From: Stigonema ocellatum SAG 48.90 = DSM 106950
GTDB lineage: Bacteria; Cyanobacteriota; Cyanobacteriia; Cyanobacteriales; Nostocaceae
NCBI GenBank assembly: GCA_016903675.1
Contig: JADQBA010000002.1
Span: forward strand, 124,001-188,000
Length of the DNA stretch: 64,000 nucleotides
Direction: 5' to 3'
The notes beneath the pieces were generated by a model that was given only the letters and a program-made list of their open reading frames with translations, did not search any database and was not told the DNA's origin. Shown here piece by piece: positions 44,386-52,185 of this stretch (the first letter of the stretch is position 1; each line of letters opens with the position of its first letter). The translations under genes were made by a program, and so were the position numbers.

Positions 44386-45300
44386 ATGTCCTCATTACTA
44401 GCTCTATCCAATAGTTTAGCTGACACTGTAGAGCAAGTTGGGAGCGCGGTGGTTGCAGTTAACGGTGGCAAACGGTTTTCCCCTAGTGGTATTCACTGGC
44501 AGAATGGTATAATAGTTACATCTGACGAGTCACTTCACCGCTATGATGAAATTACCGTCACTCTATCAGATGCAAGAAGTGTACCAGTTACTTTCCTAGG
44601 TCATGACCCTAGCACCGATGTAGCTGTTTTTCGACTACAAAATATTGAACTCCCGGTAGCAAAAATTGGCGATGCCAAAACACTGAAACCTGGTCATCTC
44701 GTACTGGGACTGGCAAGAAATAGCGAGGGTGATATTCGGGCTGCTATGGGTGCTGTGAGTGTTGTCAGTGGTGCTTGGCGGAGTATGAGTGGTGGCAATA
44801 TCGACCAATTCATCCGTCCAGACATCACGCTTTACCAAGGCTTTGCAGGTGGACCACTTGTAGATGCTGCGGGTAATGTAGTAGGTATGAATACATCGGG
44901 GCGACGCGGTACTGTTTTAACTATCCCAGCCGCTACAGTCAATCGGGTGGTTGACCAACTGGTTGCCAAAGGACGCATTCCACGGGGTTATCTAGGTTTG
45001 GGGATGCAACCGGTACGTTTGCCAGAAAACATGAAAACGGCGCTCAATTTAACTTCTGCTAGCGGGGTGATTGTCGTCAATGTAGAACCAAATGGACCCG
45101 CTGACAATGCTGGTGTGCTGCTTGGCGATGTGTTGGTGGAGTTTGATGGCACTTCAATCAAGGATACGGCTGATGTGCTGGGGCTTCTCAATAACAGCGA
45201 TCGCGTTGGCAAAACCATCCAATCCCGGATTGTCCGGGGTGGCGCGTTAGTAGAGATAGCGATTGCAATAGGCGAACGACCCAATGATATTAACGGTTAG
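44386..45300 (+). CDS. Trypsin-like (S1C/HtrA) pseudo-protease with PDZ domain
   Basis: 304 residues: a chymotrypsin-fold domain (about 1-195) and a PDZ domain (about 200-300; RGYLGLGMQPVRLPE, GPADNAGVLLGDVLVEFDGT). Aligned by eye to HtrA, the catalytic His of TNNHVV is Glu48 (IVTSDESLH), the Asp is kept in DPSTDVAVF, and the nucleophile Ser of GNSGGP is Ala154 (GFAGGPLVD). It should therefore be inactive as a protease. No signal peptide; start at ATG 44386 after GGAGAAATCTA. An active homologue follows. Confidence 0.82.
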   Translation: MSSLLALSNSLADTVEQVGSAVVAVNGGKRFSPSGIHWQNGIIVTSDESLHRYDEITVTLSDARSVPVTFLGHDPSTDVAVFRLQNIELPVAKIGDAKTLKPGHLVLGLARNSEGDIRAAMGAVSVVSGAWRSMSGGNIDQFIRPDITLYQGFAGGPLVDAAGNVVGMNTSGRRGTVLTIPAATVNRVVDQLVAKGRIPRGYLGLGMQPVRLPENMKTALNLTSASGVIVVNVEPNGPADNAGVLLGDVLVEFDGTSIKDTADVLGLLNNSDRVGKTIQSRIVRGGALVEIAIAIGERPNDING

Positions 45301-45419
45301 GTGATTGTTGTTTGGTAATTGTTGTGAGGTGATTCTTGTTTGATGTCACCAATACCCAACAACTAACACCCAACACCCAACACCCAACACCCAACAACTA
45401 ACACCCAACACCCAACAAT
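45300..45419. repeat. AACACCC heptamer array
   Basis: TTGTTGT/GTGATTG stretches then about eight AACACCC/AACAACT units filling the gap between the two protease genes. Confidence 0.8.
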
Positions 45420-45995
45420 ATGACAACAAACATAACTAATGAATTAGCATCAGTAGCAGAACGACTAAGCCAAAGTACTGTGAAGGTGCAGACTCGGAAT
45501 TGGGGTGGTGGATCTGGTGTGATCTGGCAACCTGATGGGTTAATTATCACCAACGCCCATGTCGCCATCAGCAAATCAGCCACTGTTGAATTATGGGATG
45601 GACGGGTATTTAATGCTGTGCGTACACACTTTGACCCACAGCGAGATTTAGCAGCCTTGAAAATTACCGCCACTGACCTACCAACAGCAACTATTGGTGA
45701 CAGTCATGCATTGCGAGTAGGTGAATTAGTTGTGGCTGTAGGTAATCCCAATGGGGATCAAGGTGCGGTGACAACTGGGATTATCCATGCTAGTAATCAG
45801 CGTGCGGTGATGGCTGATATTCGGCTGTTTCCGGGCAATTCTGGTGGTCCCCTTGCCGACTGTCTTGGTCGAGTCATCGGGATTAACACCATGATTGTCA
45901 ACGGTTTGGGTGTGGCAATACCAAGCTTTGCAGTCGTCGAACATTTGTTAGGTGGTGGTACCGTGCAACCTGTCATTGTGGAGAAGTTGCATTAG
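45420..45995 (+). CDS. Trypsin-like serine protease (S1C) without PDZ domain
   Basis: A 191-residue chymotrypsin-fold protease with the full triad: His47 (IITNAHVAIS), Asp76 (DPQRDLAALK) and Ser141 (FPGNSGGPLAD). It lacks the PDZ domain of HtrA/Deg proteins and any signal peptide, so a cytoplasmic role is likely. It lies between the PDZ pseudo-protease and the response-regulator gene, two bases before the latter, which suggests one operon. The pseudo-protease may supply the missing PDZ in a mixed oligomer. Confidence 0.87.
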   Translation: MTTNITNELASVAERLSQSTVKVQTRNWGGGSGVIWQPDGLIITNAHVAISKSATVELWDGRVFNAVRTHFDPQRDLAALKITATDLPTATIGDSHALRVGELVVAVGNPNGDQGAVTTGIIHASNQRAVMADIRLFPGNSGGPLADCLGRVIGINTMIVNGLGVAIPSFAVVEHLLGGGTVQPVIVEKLH

Positions 45996-45996
45996 T

Positions 45997-46683
45997 ATGA
46001 TTCGGGTGCTGGTAGTTGCTACTTCCCCATTGGTGCGGGCTGGATTATTAGCTGTGCTGACAACCAATCCTGAACTGATTTTAGAAACCAGTAGCGCATC
46101 AGACTTGGATGCACTCGCGACGGAAGTTGAGCAATTACAACCCGATGTAATACTGCTGGTTTCAATCTCTAAAAAGGATTCAGACTACTTTGCCGATAAG
46201 TCTAACGACGAATCAGTCTGGGAAAAATTGCTCTCGTCACAACAGCAGCAATACCCATGTGCAATTATCATCATTACTGACGAACTCGACAGCATTGATT
46301 TAGAGGCAGGACTGCGTTCTGGTGTACGGGGGATTTTGCCTCAAGCAAGTACAGAGTCTGAAATTTTGGCTACTGTTGAGGCGGTAGCTTCGGGACTGGT
46401 GGTGTTGCACCCGGATGTTTTGGAGTATTTGCTTCCTCTTAAACACACGAATTTGCAGGAAAATGTACTCACAACCAATCCTGTGCAAGCCTTAACACGG
46501 CGAGAGATAGAGGTTTTACAGATGCTTGGTTCTGGGTTGGGTAATAAGGCGATCGCCAAACGCCTCAACATCTCCGACCATACTGTTAAGTTTCATCTCT
46601 CATCCATCTTTCAAAAGCTAGGTGTCTCAACCCGCACAGAGGCTGTTACTGTTGGTGTGAGGCTAGGGTTGATCATGTTATAA
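45997..46683 (+). CDS. NarL/FixJ-type regulator with degenerate receiver domain
   Basis: 228 residues: an N-terminal receiver-like domain (about 1-125) and a LuxR-type helix-turn-helix (about 160-225; ALTRREIEVLQMLGSGLGNK, ISDHTVKFHLSSIFQKLGVS). The receiver lacks the acidic pair (VVATSPLVRAG instead of a DD motif), and the phosphoacceptor Asp is Val55 (PDVILLVSIS). The conserved Lys near GILPQAS is also missing. It probably acts without phosphorylation. The ATG at 45997 follows the protease stop directly. Confidence 0.87.
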   Translation: MIRVLVVATSPLVRAGLLAVLTTNPELILETSSASDLDALATEVEQLQPDVILLVSISKKDSDYFADKSNDESVWEKLLSSQQQQYPCAIIIITDELDSIDLEAGLRSGVRGILPQASTESEILATVEAVASGLVVLHPDVLEYLLPLKHTNLQENVLTTNPVQALTRREIEVLQMLGSGLGNKAIAKRLNISDHTVKFHLSSIFQKLGVSTRTEAVTVGVRLGLIML

Positions 46684-46686
46684 TAC

Positions 46687-47036
46687 CTAACCCTCTTCCC
46701 CATATATCTGATGTTCTCTGTTAATAAAGACAACAGACAATGCCTGATAAGCTTCTGTCCAAGCTGCCATCACGGATTCTGTAGCTGTTTCCCCCAATAC
46801 ATCTTTCATCGCTTGCAGTAAGCACTCTCCTACGACAGGATATTGTTCTGGCAGAACATGAGTTTGCACATGGCGATGTGAGAACCATCTGCTTGAGCAG
46901 ACATATCAAACTGTTCTCTAACCTCCGGATACTTCTCAAACATAATGTCATACATTCGAGTTGTGATTTCCTGACCGTGCTTCTTCAAGATAGGCGTTGT
47001 AGACTTGACAATATCTATCGTTTGTTGGCTAACCAT
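46687..47036 (-). pseudogene. Globin gene with internal deletion
   Basis: A single-domain globin like the flavohaemoglobin N-terminus. Part 1 from the ATG at 47036 gives SQQTIDIVKSTTPILKKHGQ and MYDIMFEKYPEVREQFDMSA. Part 2, in another frame, gives HRHVQTHVLPEQYPVVGECL and ends INREHQIYGEEG. About 25-30 residues between them (helix E and part of F) are missing, with a frameshift, so no haem pocket can form. The proximal-His region (HRHV) survives. Convergent with the regulator gene. Confidence 0.75.
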
Positions 47037-47326
47037 AGTTCCTTGAACCCCTTAGAAAGTTGACTAACACTAATTTAGTAGCATCCCCAATCAATTACTG
47101 AGCCATAGCACTCCTAAATAATTTCTGAAAACCTCTCTTTCTTTTCTTGGCGAACAGGGGCGTCTTGGCGGTTCGTTTAAAAAAATAATTTTCGCAACTC
47201 AAATAGGATTGCTATATCGAATCCGGTAGAATCATAAAAAAAACCACAGAGGCGCATAGGACGCAGAGGAAGAGGAAGGAGAAATTATTCCGGTGCAAGT
47301 GGATTTGATATAAAAGCTACATTGCT
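47037..47326. other. Intergenic region
   Basis: About 290 bp between the globin remnant and the trans-sulfuration gene. A short ACGCAGAGGAAG repeat stretch occurs near 47255-47280. No gene is seen. Confidence 0.5.
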
Positions 47327-48445
47327 TTACTCCAAAGCTTGAGTGAGATCATCAATGAGATCACTGACATGCTCAATACCAATAGATACTCGCAGCAGGT
47401 TGTCAGGAGTTTTTGTTTCTGGTCCTTCAATGGAAGCGCGGTGTTCGATTAAACTTTCTACCCCACCAAGACTTGTTGCTCGAGTAAACAAAAGCACCTT
47501 CGCCACCACAGCGAAAGCCATGTCCCGTCCTCCTTTGACCTGAAAAGAAAGCATTCCACCAAAAAGCTGCATCTGCTGTGCAGCAATCTCGTATCCAGGA
47601 TGCTGTTTTAGACCAGGGTAATGGACGACTTCCACCTTGGGGTGGTCATTTAAGAACTCAGCCACCTTAAAAGCATTTTCCGAGTGAGCACGCATACGAT
47701 AGGGTAGAGTTTGAATACCTCGGAGTATGAGCCAACAGTCAAAAGGAGAAGCAACTGCACCTCCAGTTTTCTGGATTTTCTTAACCCTCTTAAAGAACTC
47801 ATCTTCGACCTTCGCGATCGCCACACCTCCCAAGACATCACTGTGTCCACCAAGATATTTAGTAGTTGCATGGACAACTAAGTCTGCACCAAGCTTTAAC
47901 GGATTTTGCCCCATAGGTGTAGCCCAAGTGTTGTCACATACACAGAGTGCCTGGGCCTGATGAGCGATCGCACAAATCTTCTCAATGTCAGTTATCTTGA
48001 GCAGAGGATTAGAAGGCGTTTCTACCCAGATTAGCCTGGTATTAGATTGAACAGCCTCTTGAACTTTGGTAGCATTAGTCATATCCACGAAACTCACCTC
48101 AAGACCCCAAGGGGCAAGGATTTCTCGTAAGAGAGAGGATGTTCCTGAGTAGGTATCCTTGGGTGCAATGACGTGATTTCCTGCTCCTACAGCTTGAAAT
48201 ACACTCATTGTCGCAGCAGCGCCTGAGGAGAAAGCAGCAGCAGCCACGCCCTCTTCTAATTCACAAAGACATTTTTCCAAAGCTTCCCGGTTCGGGTTGT
48301 TGCTACGAATATAATCATAGCCGTGGGGGTAACTTCCGTCTTGTGAGCGCTCGAAGGTCGTGGACAGATAAATAGGTGGTGCTACTGCTCCTGTCGCAGG
48401 GTCAACACGATGACCAGCATGAACTGCCAGTGTCTCAATTTTCAT
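47327..48445 (-). CDS. Trans-sulfuration PLP enzyme (cystathionine gamma-synthase/lyase family)
   Basis: A 372-residue Cys/Met-metabolism PLP enzyme. Motifs: YIRSNNPNREALEKCLCELE (about 45-64), SSGAAATMSVF (about 73-83), ETPSNPLLKITDIE, and the PLP-lysine site HATTKYLGGHSDVLGG (about 190-205), then the LGGVESLIEHRAS C-terminal signature. Cystathionine gamma-synthase, gamma-lyase and related lyases cannot be told apart here. Start ATG at 48445. Confidence 0.9.
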   Translation of the reverse strand: MKIETLAVHAGHRVDPATGAVAPPIYLSTTFERSQDGSYPHGYDYIRSNNPNREALEKCLCELEEGVAAAAFSSGAAATMSVFQAVGAGNHVIAPKDTYSGTSSLLREILAPWGLEVSFVDMTNATKVQEAVQSNTRLIWVETPSNPLLKITDIEKICAIAHQAQALCVCDNTWATPMGQNPLKLGADLVVHATTKYLGGHSDVLGGVAIAKVEDEFFKRVKKIQKTGGAVASPFDCWLILRGIQTLPYRMRAHSENAFKVAEFLNDHPKVEVVHYPGLKQHPGYEIAAQQMQLFGGMLSFQVKGGRDMAFAVVAKVLLFTRATSLGGVESLIEHRASIEGPETKTPDNLLRVSIGIEHVSDLIDDLTQALE

Positions 48446-48553
48446 GCCTAATTTTTTATAGTATTCCTAATATAACAGGTTCATGAAAGAGCTGGTCTGT
48501 GATGTGGGGAAGAGAATCGCTAAAATGAAGCTATGCCCTTTGGAAGATTAATT

Positions 48554-48775
48554 ATGTCCACCGTAGAATTTCAAGCCAAAGTTGAGAATGGAATCATCAT
48601 TGTCCCTGAAGAGTATAAGCAAGAGTTGGCAGAGGTTAGCACGGTCAAGATAGTTGTATTAAAACAGCTTAAAAAACAAACCATGCAATTCGATATCATG
48701 GATGAACTAGCACAAAAGCCTGTCTCAGTGCCGGGAATTCGCTCTATCACCCGTGAAGAAATGCATGAGCGGTAA
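48554..48775 (+). CDS. Antitoxin-like protein upstream of a PIN toxin
   Basis: A 73-residue protein (STVEFQAKVENGIIIVPEEY, TVKIVVLKQLKKQ, PGIRSITREEMHER). The pattern of an N-terminal beta hairpin ending in VKIVVL and a helical tail is typical of small antitoxins paired with PIN toxins in cyanobacteria. It ends three bases before the toxin gene. The ATG at 48554 is preferred over the ATG at 48533. Confidence 0.7.
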   Translation: MSTVEFQAKVENGIIIVPEEYKQELAEVSTVKIVVLKQLKKQTMQFDIMDELAQKPVSVPGIRSITREEMHER

Positions 48776-48778
48776 ACG

Positions 48779-49216
48779 ATGAGCAATCAACTTTGTTTCA
48801 TCGACTCCAATGTCTGGCTCTATCGTCTCATGGTCGATCCAAACTCTGGTGAAGCTCTTGAGCTTAAAAAACGGTCAAAAGCGATCAATTTAACTAATAA
48901 CGTTGATGGCGTTGTCAGCACTCAAGTTATTAATGAGGTTTGCTCTGTCTTACATAGAAAAGCTGCATTCACTGAGGAGCAAATTAAGCAAGTTATACAA
49001 TCGTTCTACAACCGAGTTGCAGTGGTAGAGCTAGATAATGAGATACTTATGAATGCGTCTGATTTACGGACTCGATACGGCTTTTCATTTTGGGATGGTT
49101 TGATTATTGCCAGCGCATTATCTGTAAATGCCGATATTCTCTACTCAGAAGACATGCAAGACAACTTAGTTATTGAGCAACGGCTCACAATCATCAATCC
49201 CCTCAAGTCAATGTAG
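48779..49216 (+). CDS. vapC: PIN-domain toxin (VapC type)
   Basis: A 145-residue PIN ribonuclease. Acidic active-site residues: Asp9 (CFIDSNVWLY), Glu in VSTQVINEVCSVLHR (about 47-61), Asp in FSFWDGLIIASAL (about 102-114) and Asp/Glu in LYSEDMQD (about 121-128). VapC toxins cleave tRNA or rRNA. It follows the antitoxin-like gene. Confidence 0.85.
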   Translation: MSNQLCFIDSNVWLYRLMVDPNSGEALELKKRSKAINLTNNVDGVVSTQVINEVCSVLHRKAAFTEEQIKQVIQSFYNRVAVVELDNEILMNASDLRTRYGFSFWDGLIIASALSVNADILYSEDMQDNLVIEQRLTIINPLKSM

Positions 49217-49289
49217 GTTGGGTTGAACGCAGTGAAACCCAACACAGGCGATCATTTGATGTTGGGTTTCGTTCCTCAACCCAACCTAC
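49213..49289. repeat. Long hairpin repeat AGGTTGGGTT / AACCCAACCT
   Basis: An imperfect inverted repeat of about 77 bases with arms GTAGGTTGGGTTGAACG and CGTTCCTCAACCCAACCTAC. It directly follows the VapC stop and could terminate transcription. Confidence 0.75.
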
Positions 49290-49445
49290 TTTTTGCTTTC
49301 GTTGTATTCAAGAACGTGGTGGAACTGCTGCACAGAGACTTGGAACAGGACTTTCCACCTTTCTGATTTAGGGAAGGTGGGCTATTGCTATTCGAGAAAC
49401 GCAAAGGATACTATAGTTAGCGGTGTCTATGCTGCTGCAATTAGG

Positions 49446-50462
49446 ATGATATTCCTTTTCCCAAGCGATTACTTCAACCCCAAAGCGGTAGATGAAGCTT
49501 ACAAAAAACAAGCGAAGTCTATGTTAAATGCAAAATTTGAAACTGCTGTTGTCTCCTTGGAATCGCTTTTGACCAATTCACCGAAGATGAGTCCTATTCT
49601 GTCCTCAGGGTCAGATGTAGTCTATAGAGGTTGGATGCTTTCGTCGTCTGACTATGAGTTACCAAGCCCCTTCGGGGCGGGAACTCTTAACAGGGAACTC
49701 TTAACAGCAAGATTGAATTAGCCCCGAATATAGGGTTTAAAGCCCCTAAATTTATTTATGAAAAGAGATAAAAACATTTGAAACGAGATGGCGTAAGCCA
49801 CGATGTTTCAATGCGTCATTATTCAAATCCCCTAATTTTAATTATGGGGATTTCCCTGTTGCCTGTTGCCCGTTCCCTGTTCCCTTTTAATGCTGAGTGT
49901 TGTCAAGAAAACAGGTGCAAGCGTCTTCACCTCGTTATCAGAGTATTTAGCGACGCACTATCTTCCAAACTGGTACCATCAAATTGCCGACTTAACCCCA
50001 GAAACCAAGTTTTACTCTGTTGATGATGACTTAGAAAGTGAGTTGAAAACATTAGGCTGGGAACGGTTTTTCATCAAAGACTATGTTAAGTCTCTCAAAA
50101 CCTCTGTCGGCTCAATTATTGAGCGACCATCGGATATTGGAAAAGTTGTGCAACAGATGCAGAAGTTCCGAGGATCAATTGAGGGTGGTCTTTGTGTCCG
50201 ACGAGTTGAAGATTTTGTTGTTGCATCCGAGAAGCGTTACTTTGTCATACATGGTAAGCCGTTTGCTGCTGATGAAGATGAGGACATTCCAAGAATTGTA
50301 TATGAGTGTGCTAAGCGGATTCAAAGTAAGTTTTTTTCGGTGGATGTAGTGCAACGCTTTGATGGAGTCCTGCGAATTGTCGAAATTGGAGATGGGCAAG
50401 TATCAGACCTCGTTGGATGGTCTGCGGAACGTTTTGCTGAGCTTTGGTTGGGCAACAGCTAA
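49446..50462 (+). pseudogene. ATP-grasp domain protein interrupted by an insertion
   Basis: 5' part from the ATG at 49446: IFLFPSDYFNPKAVDEAYKK ... VVYRGWMLSSSDYEL. 3' part from about 49890: SVVKKTGASVFTSLSEYLAT ... FIKDYVKSLKTSVGSII, FVVHGKPF-like YFVIHGKPFAADED and VEIGDGQVSDLVGW. Together they match R2K/DUF4343-type ATP-grasp proteins. About 228 bp (49662-49889) that do not belong split the two; both sides are in the same frame but stops occur inside. Confidence 0.65.
49662..49889. mobile_element. Insertion within the ATP-grasp gene
   Basis: A non-coding block containing a hairpin (GAAACGAGATGGCG with its partner ending ATGTTTCAA), paired CCCCTAAATT/AATTATGGGGATTT segments and CCTGTTG heptamers. 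It may be a MITE-like element. Ends are approximate and no target duplication was proven. Confidence 0.4.
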
Positions 50463-50475
50463 CATGAAATTGCAA

Positions 50476-50625
50476 TCATCTCAAGAAATCGCGATCGCCA
50501 ATAACTTTGGCACTGTCATAATCCTCTGGTTCTGCATCTGGAACTTTATTCAACACTTGCTGAAATTTATCCCAACTAACACGTTTAGCTTTTTCTTCTA
50601 TATAGATGGCTACAAGACCACATCC
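50476..50625 (-). pseudogene. Remnant of a small antitoxin-like gene
   Basis: An open frame of about 49 codons (VAIYIEEKAKRVSWDKFQQV ... DAEPEDYDSAKVIGDRDFLR) with no start codon; its N-terminal side is replaced by the double-hairpin repeat at 50626. The PDAEPEDYD tail resembles small cyanobacterial antitoxins. Confidence 0.35.
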
Positions 50626-50677
50626 GCCTGGGACTTGAAGTCCCAGGCTAATAGTATAAGTCCTCTAAAAGAGGACT
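50626..50677. repeat. Double-hairpin element, copy 1
   Basis: Stem 1 is GCCTGGGACT paired with AGTCCCAGGC (50626-50648). After 10 bases, stem 2 is AGTCCTC paired with GAGGACT around an AAAA-type loop (50659-50677). Copy 2 is at 62407-62456. Confidence 0.8.
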
Positions 50678-51103
50678 GAATGAGTTTTGAAACTACTGTC
50701 AATTTTATTACTTCTTATTTGTTTATTTGTGGTTTATATTTAGATATGCAAGATATAAGCCTCCCACTACCGGCGTAGACGCTCTTAGCGGCTTGTCGTC
50801 AGACATCGCTTGCAACAAATGCAAGAAGCAAATTTTGCCGGAAATGGCAAAACCCTTGCTGTATGAGGGTTCTAAAATGTGCATCTTAGGAGAACCCCAC
50901 AGGCGGCTTACGCCATCCCCTATGAATGAAACCAACACTCTTTCCCCCTACACCCTCACACCCCTACACCCCTGTGTTTCTTGAAAGCACCCCACTGGGG
51001 GCGCACCACCCGCTACGAATGAAAGAAACACCCCCATTCCCCCTCTTCCCCTCTCCCACTCCCCCCCTCCTCCCCGAAACCAAAGTCTTCATCTTTACCA
51101 AAC

Positions 51104-51739
51104 TTGGTAGTTGGCAATCCTACTATGCCCAGTGTACCACCAAAGACTGGAGAGAAGGCGCAGCAGTTGCCTCCCTTACCAGGGGCTGAAAAAGAAGCCA
51201 TTGCGATCGCACCCCTACTCAACACCAAAGCGATTATCGGTAGTCAGGGAAGGAAAGCAGCGATTGTCCAGAAAATGCCCTCTGCGCGAATCATTCATCT
51301 GGCAACCCACGGCATACTCGATGATTATCGGGGTTTGGGAAGTGCGATCGCCCTTGCTCCCGATCCATCACCCCCGTCTCCCTTGAAACCAGGACAAATC
51401 AACGGCTTACTTACGGCTGAAGAGATTCTGGATATGAAACTGCAAGCAGATTTAGTCGTCCTCAGCGCCTGTGATACTGGTAGGGGCAGAATTACGGGGG
51501 ATGGCGTGATAGGCTTATCCCGCTCCCTGATCTCTGCGGGAGTCCCCAGCGTTATGGTCTCTCTGTGGTCAGTTCCCGATGCTCCCACCGCCGCATTAAT
51601 GACTCAGTTCTACACAAATCTTCAACACCACCACCTTGACAAAGCACAAGCTTTGCGTAACTCAATGCTGACGACCATGAAAACCCATCCCAACCCCAAA
51701 GATTGGGCTGCTTTCACCCTGATTGGTGAATCACAGTAG
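51104..51739 (+). CDS. CHAT-domain (caspase-like) protease, C-terminal part only
   Basis: A 211-residue CHAT peptidase domain with the catalytic His (IIHLATHGILDDYRG, about 65-79) and Cys (VVLSACDTGRGRITGDG, about 118-134), then VPSVMVSLWSVPDAPTAALM. CHAT proteins normally carry long TPR arrays in front; here the frame enters from repeat DNA and starts at a TTG within LVVGNPTMP. It is probably a truncated gene; the domain itself looks complete. Confidence 0.65.
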   Translation: MVVGNPTMPSVPPKTGEKAQQLPPLPGAEKEAIAIAPLLNTKAIIGSQGRKAAIVQKMPSARIIHLATHGILDDYRGLGSAIALAPDPSPPSPLKPGQINGLLTAEEILDMKLQADLVVLSACDTGRGRITGDGVIGLSRSLISAGVPSVMVSLWSVPDAPTAALMTQFYTNLQHHHLDKAQALRNSMLTTMKTHPNPKDWAAFTLIGESQ

Positions 51740-51855
51740 CCTGTTCTACATTCCGATGAAGTACAGATTTATCTGCGTTCATCTGCGTTCATCTGCGGTT
51801 TTAAATTCTTTAAGATAATTTACCTACCGTCAACCTATGTAGAGACGCGGGGCGT

Positions 51856-52095
51856 TCAACATAATGGTGATTCCTGTGAATTTACCCATTCATAAAATTC
51901 AATCATCTCTGGAGCACAACTATGACACCCACCACACTTTTTCCCATCCGCCATTTTTCGGACTCGACCTTTGTGGATTAGGCGGTTCAGCATTCCGCGT
52001 AAAGCATCTGCATCAATACGGAAGTGGAGTTCGAGATCAGCAAGAGAGGCTTTTTTGTGTTGGGCAAGAAATTGCTGTAGTTCACTTAAAATCAT
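51856..52095 (-). CDS. feoC: FeoC-like iron-transport regulator
   Basis: A 79-residue winged-helix protein (ILSELQQFLAQHKKASLADL, ALRGMLNRLIHKGRVRKMAD) with a C-terminal GKKCGGCHSCAP motif. In FeoC such cysteines can bind an iron-sulfur cluster and control FeoB stability or activity. It follows feoB. The ATG at 52095 excludes repeat-encoded upstream codons. Confidence 0.82.
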   Translation of the reverse strand: MILSELQQFLAQHKKASLADLELHFRIDADALRGMLNRLIHKGRVRKMADGKKCGGCHSCAPEMIEFYEWVNSQESPLC

Positions 52096-52096
52096 A

Positions 52097-52185
52097 ATTA
52101 TTGTTGGGTGTTTGTTGTTGGGTGTTGGGTGTTGGGTGGTGGGTGACATCAAACAACTGTTCCCCAACCAACAACCAACAATCAA
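52097..52185. repeat. Heptamers GTGTTGG / CCAACAA between feoB and feoC
   Basis: GTTGGGT/GTGTTGG units (52100-52145) face ACCAACA units (52163-52185), inside the feo operon. Confidence 0.75.

Larger units (their letters stand above)
50463..51103. other. Region without an intact gene
   Basis: It holds the antitoxin-like remnant, the double-hairpin element, AT-rich DNA, an unidentified stretch at 50740-50900, and CTACACCC-type (50937-50972) and CCCCTCTC-type (51025-51075) arrays. Confidence 0.5.

Noticed and set aside
50727..50984. 85-codon plus-strand frame with a CNKCKK motif
   Set aside because: Runs into CTACACCC repeats, lacks a ribosome binding site and resembles no family.
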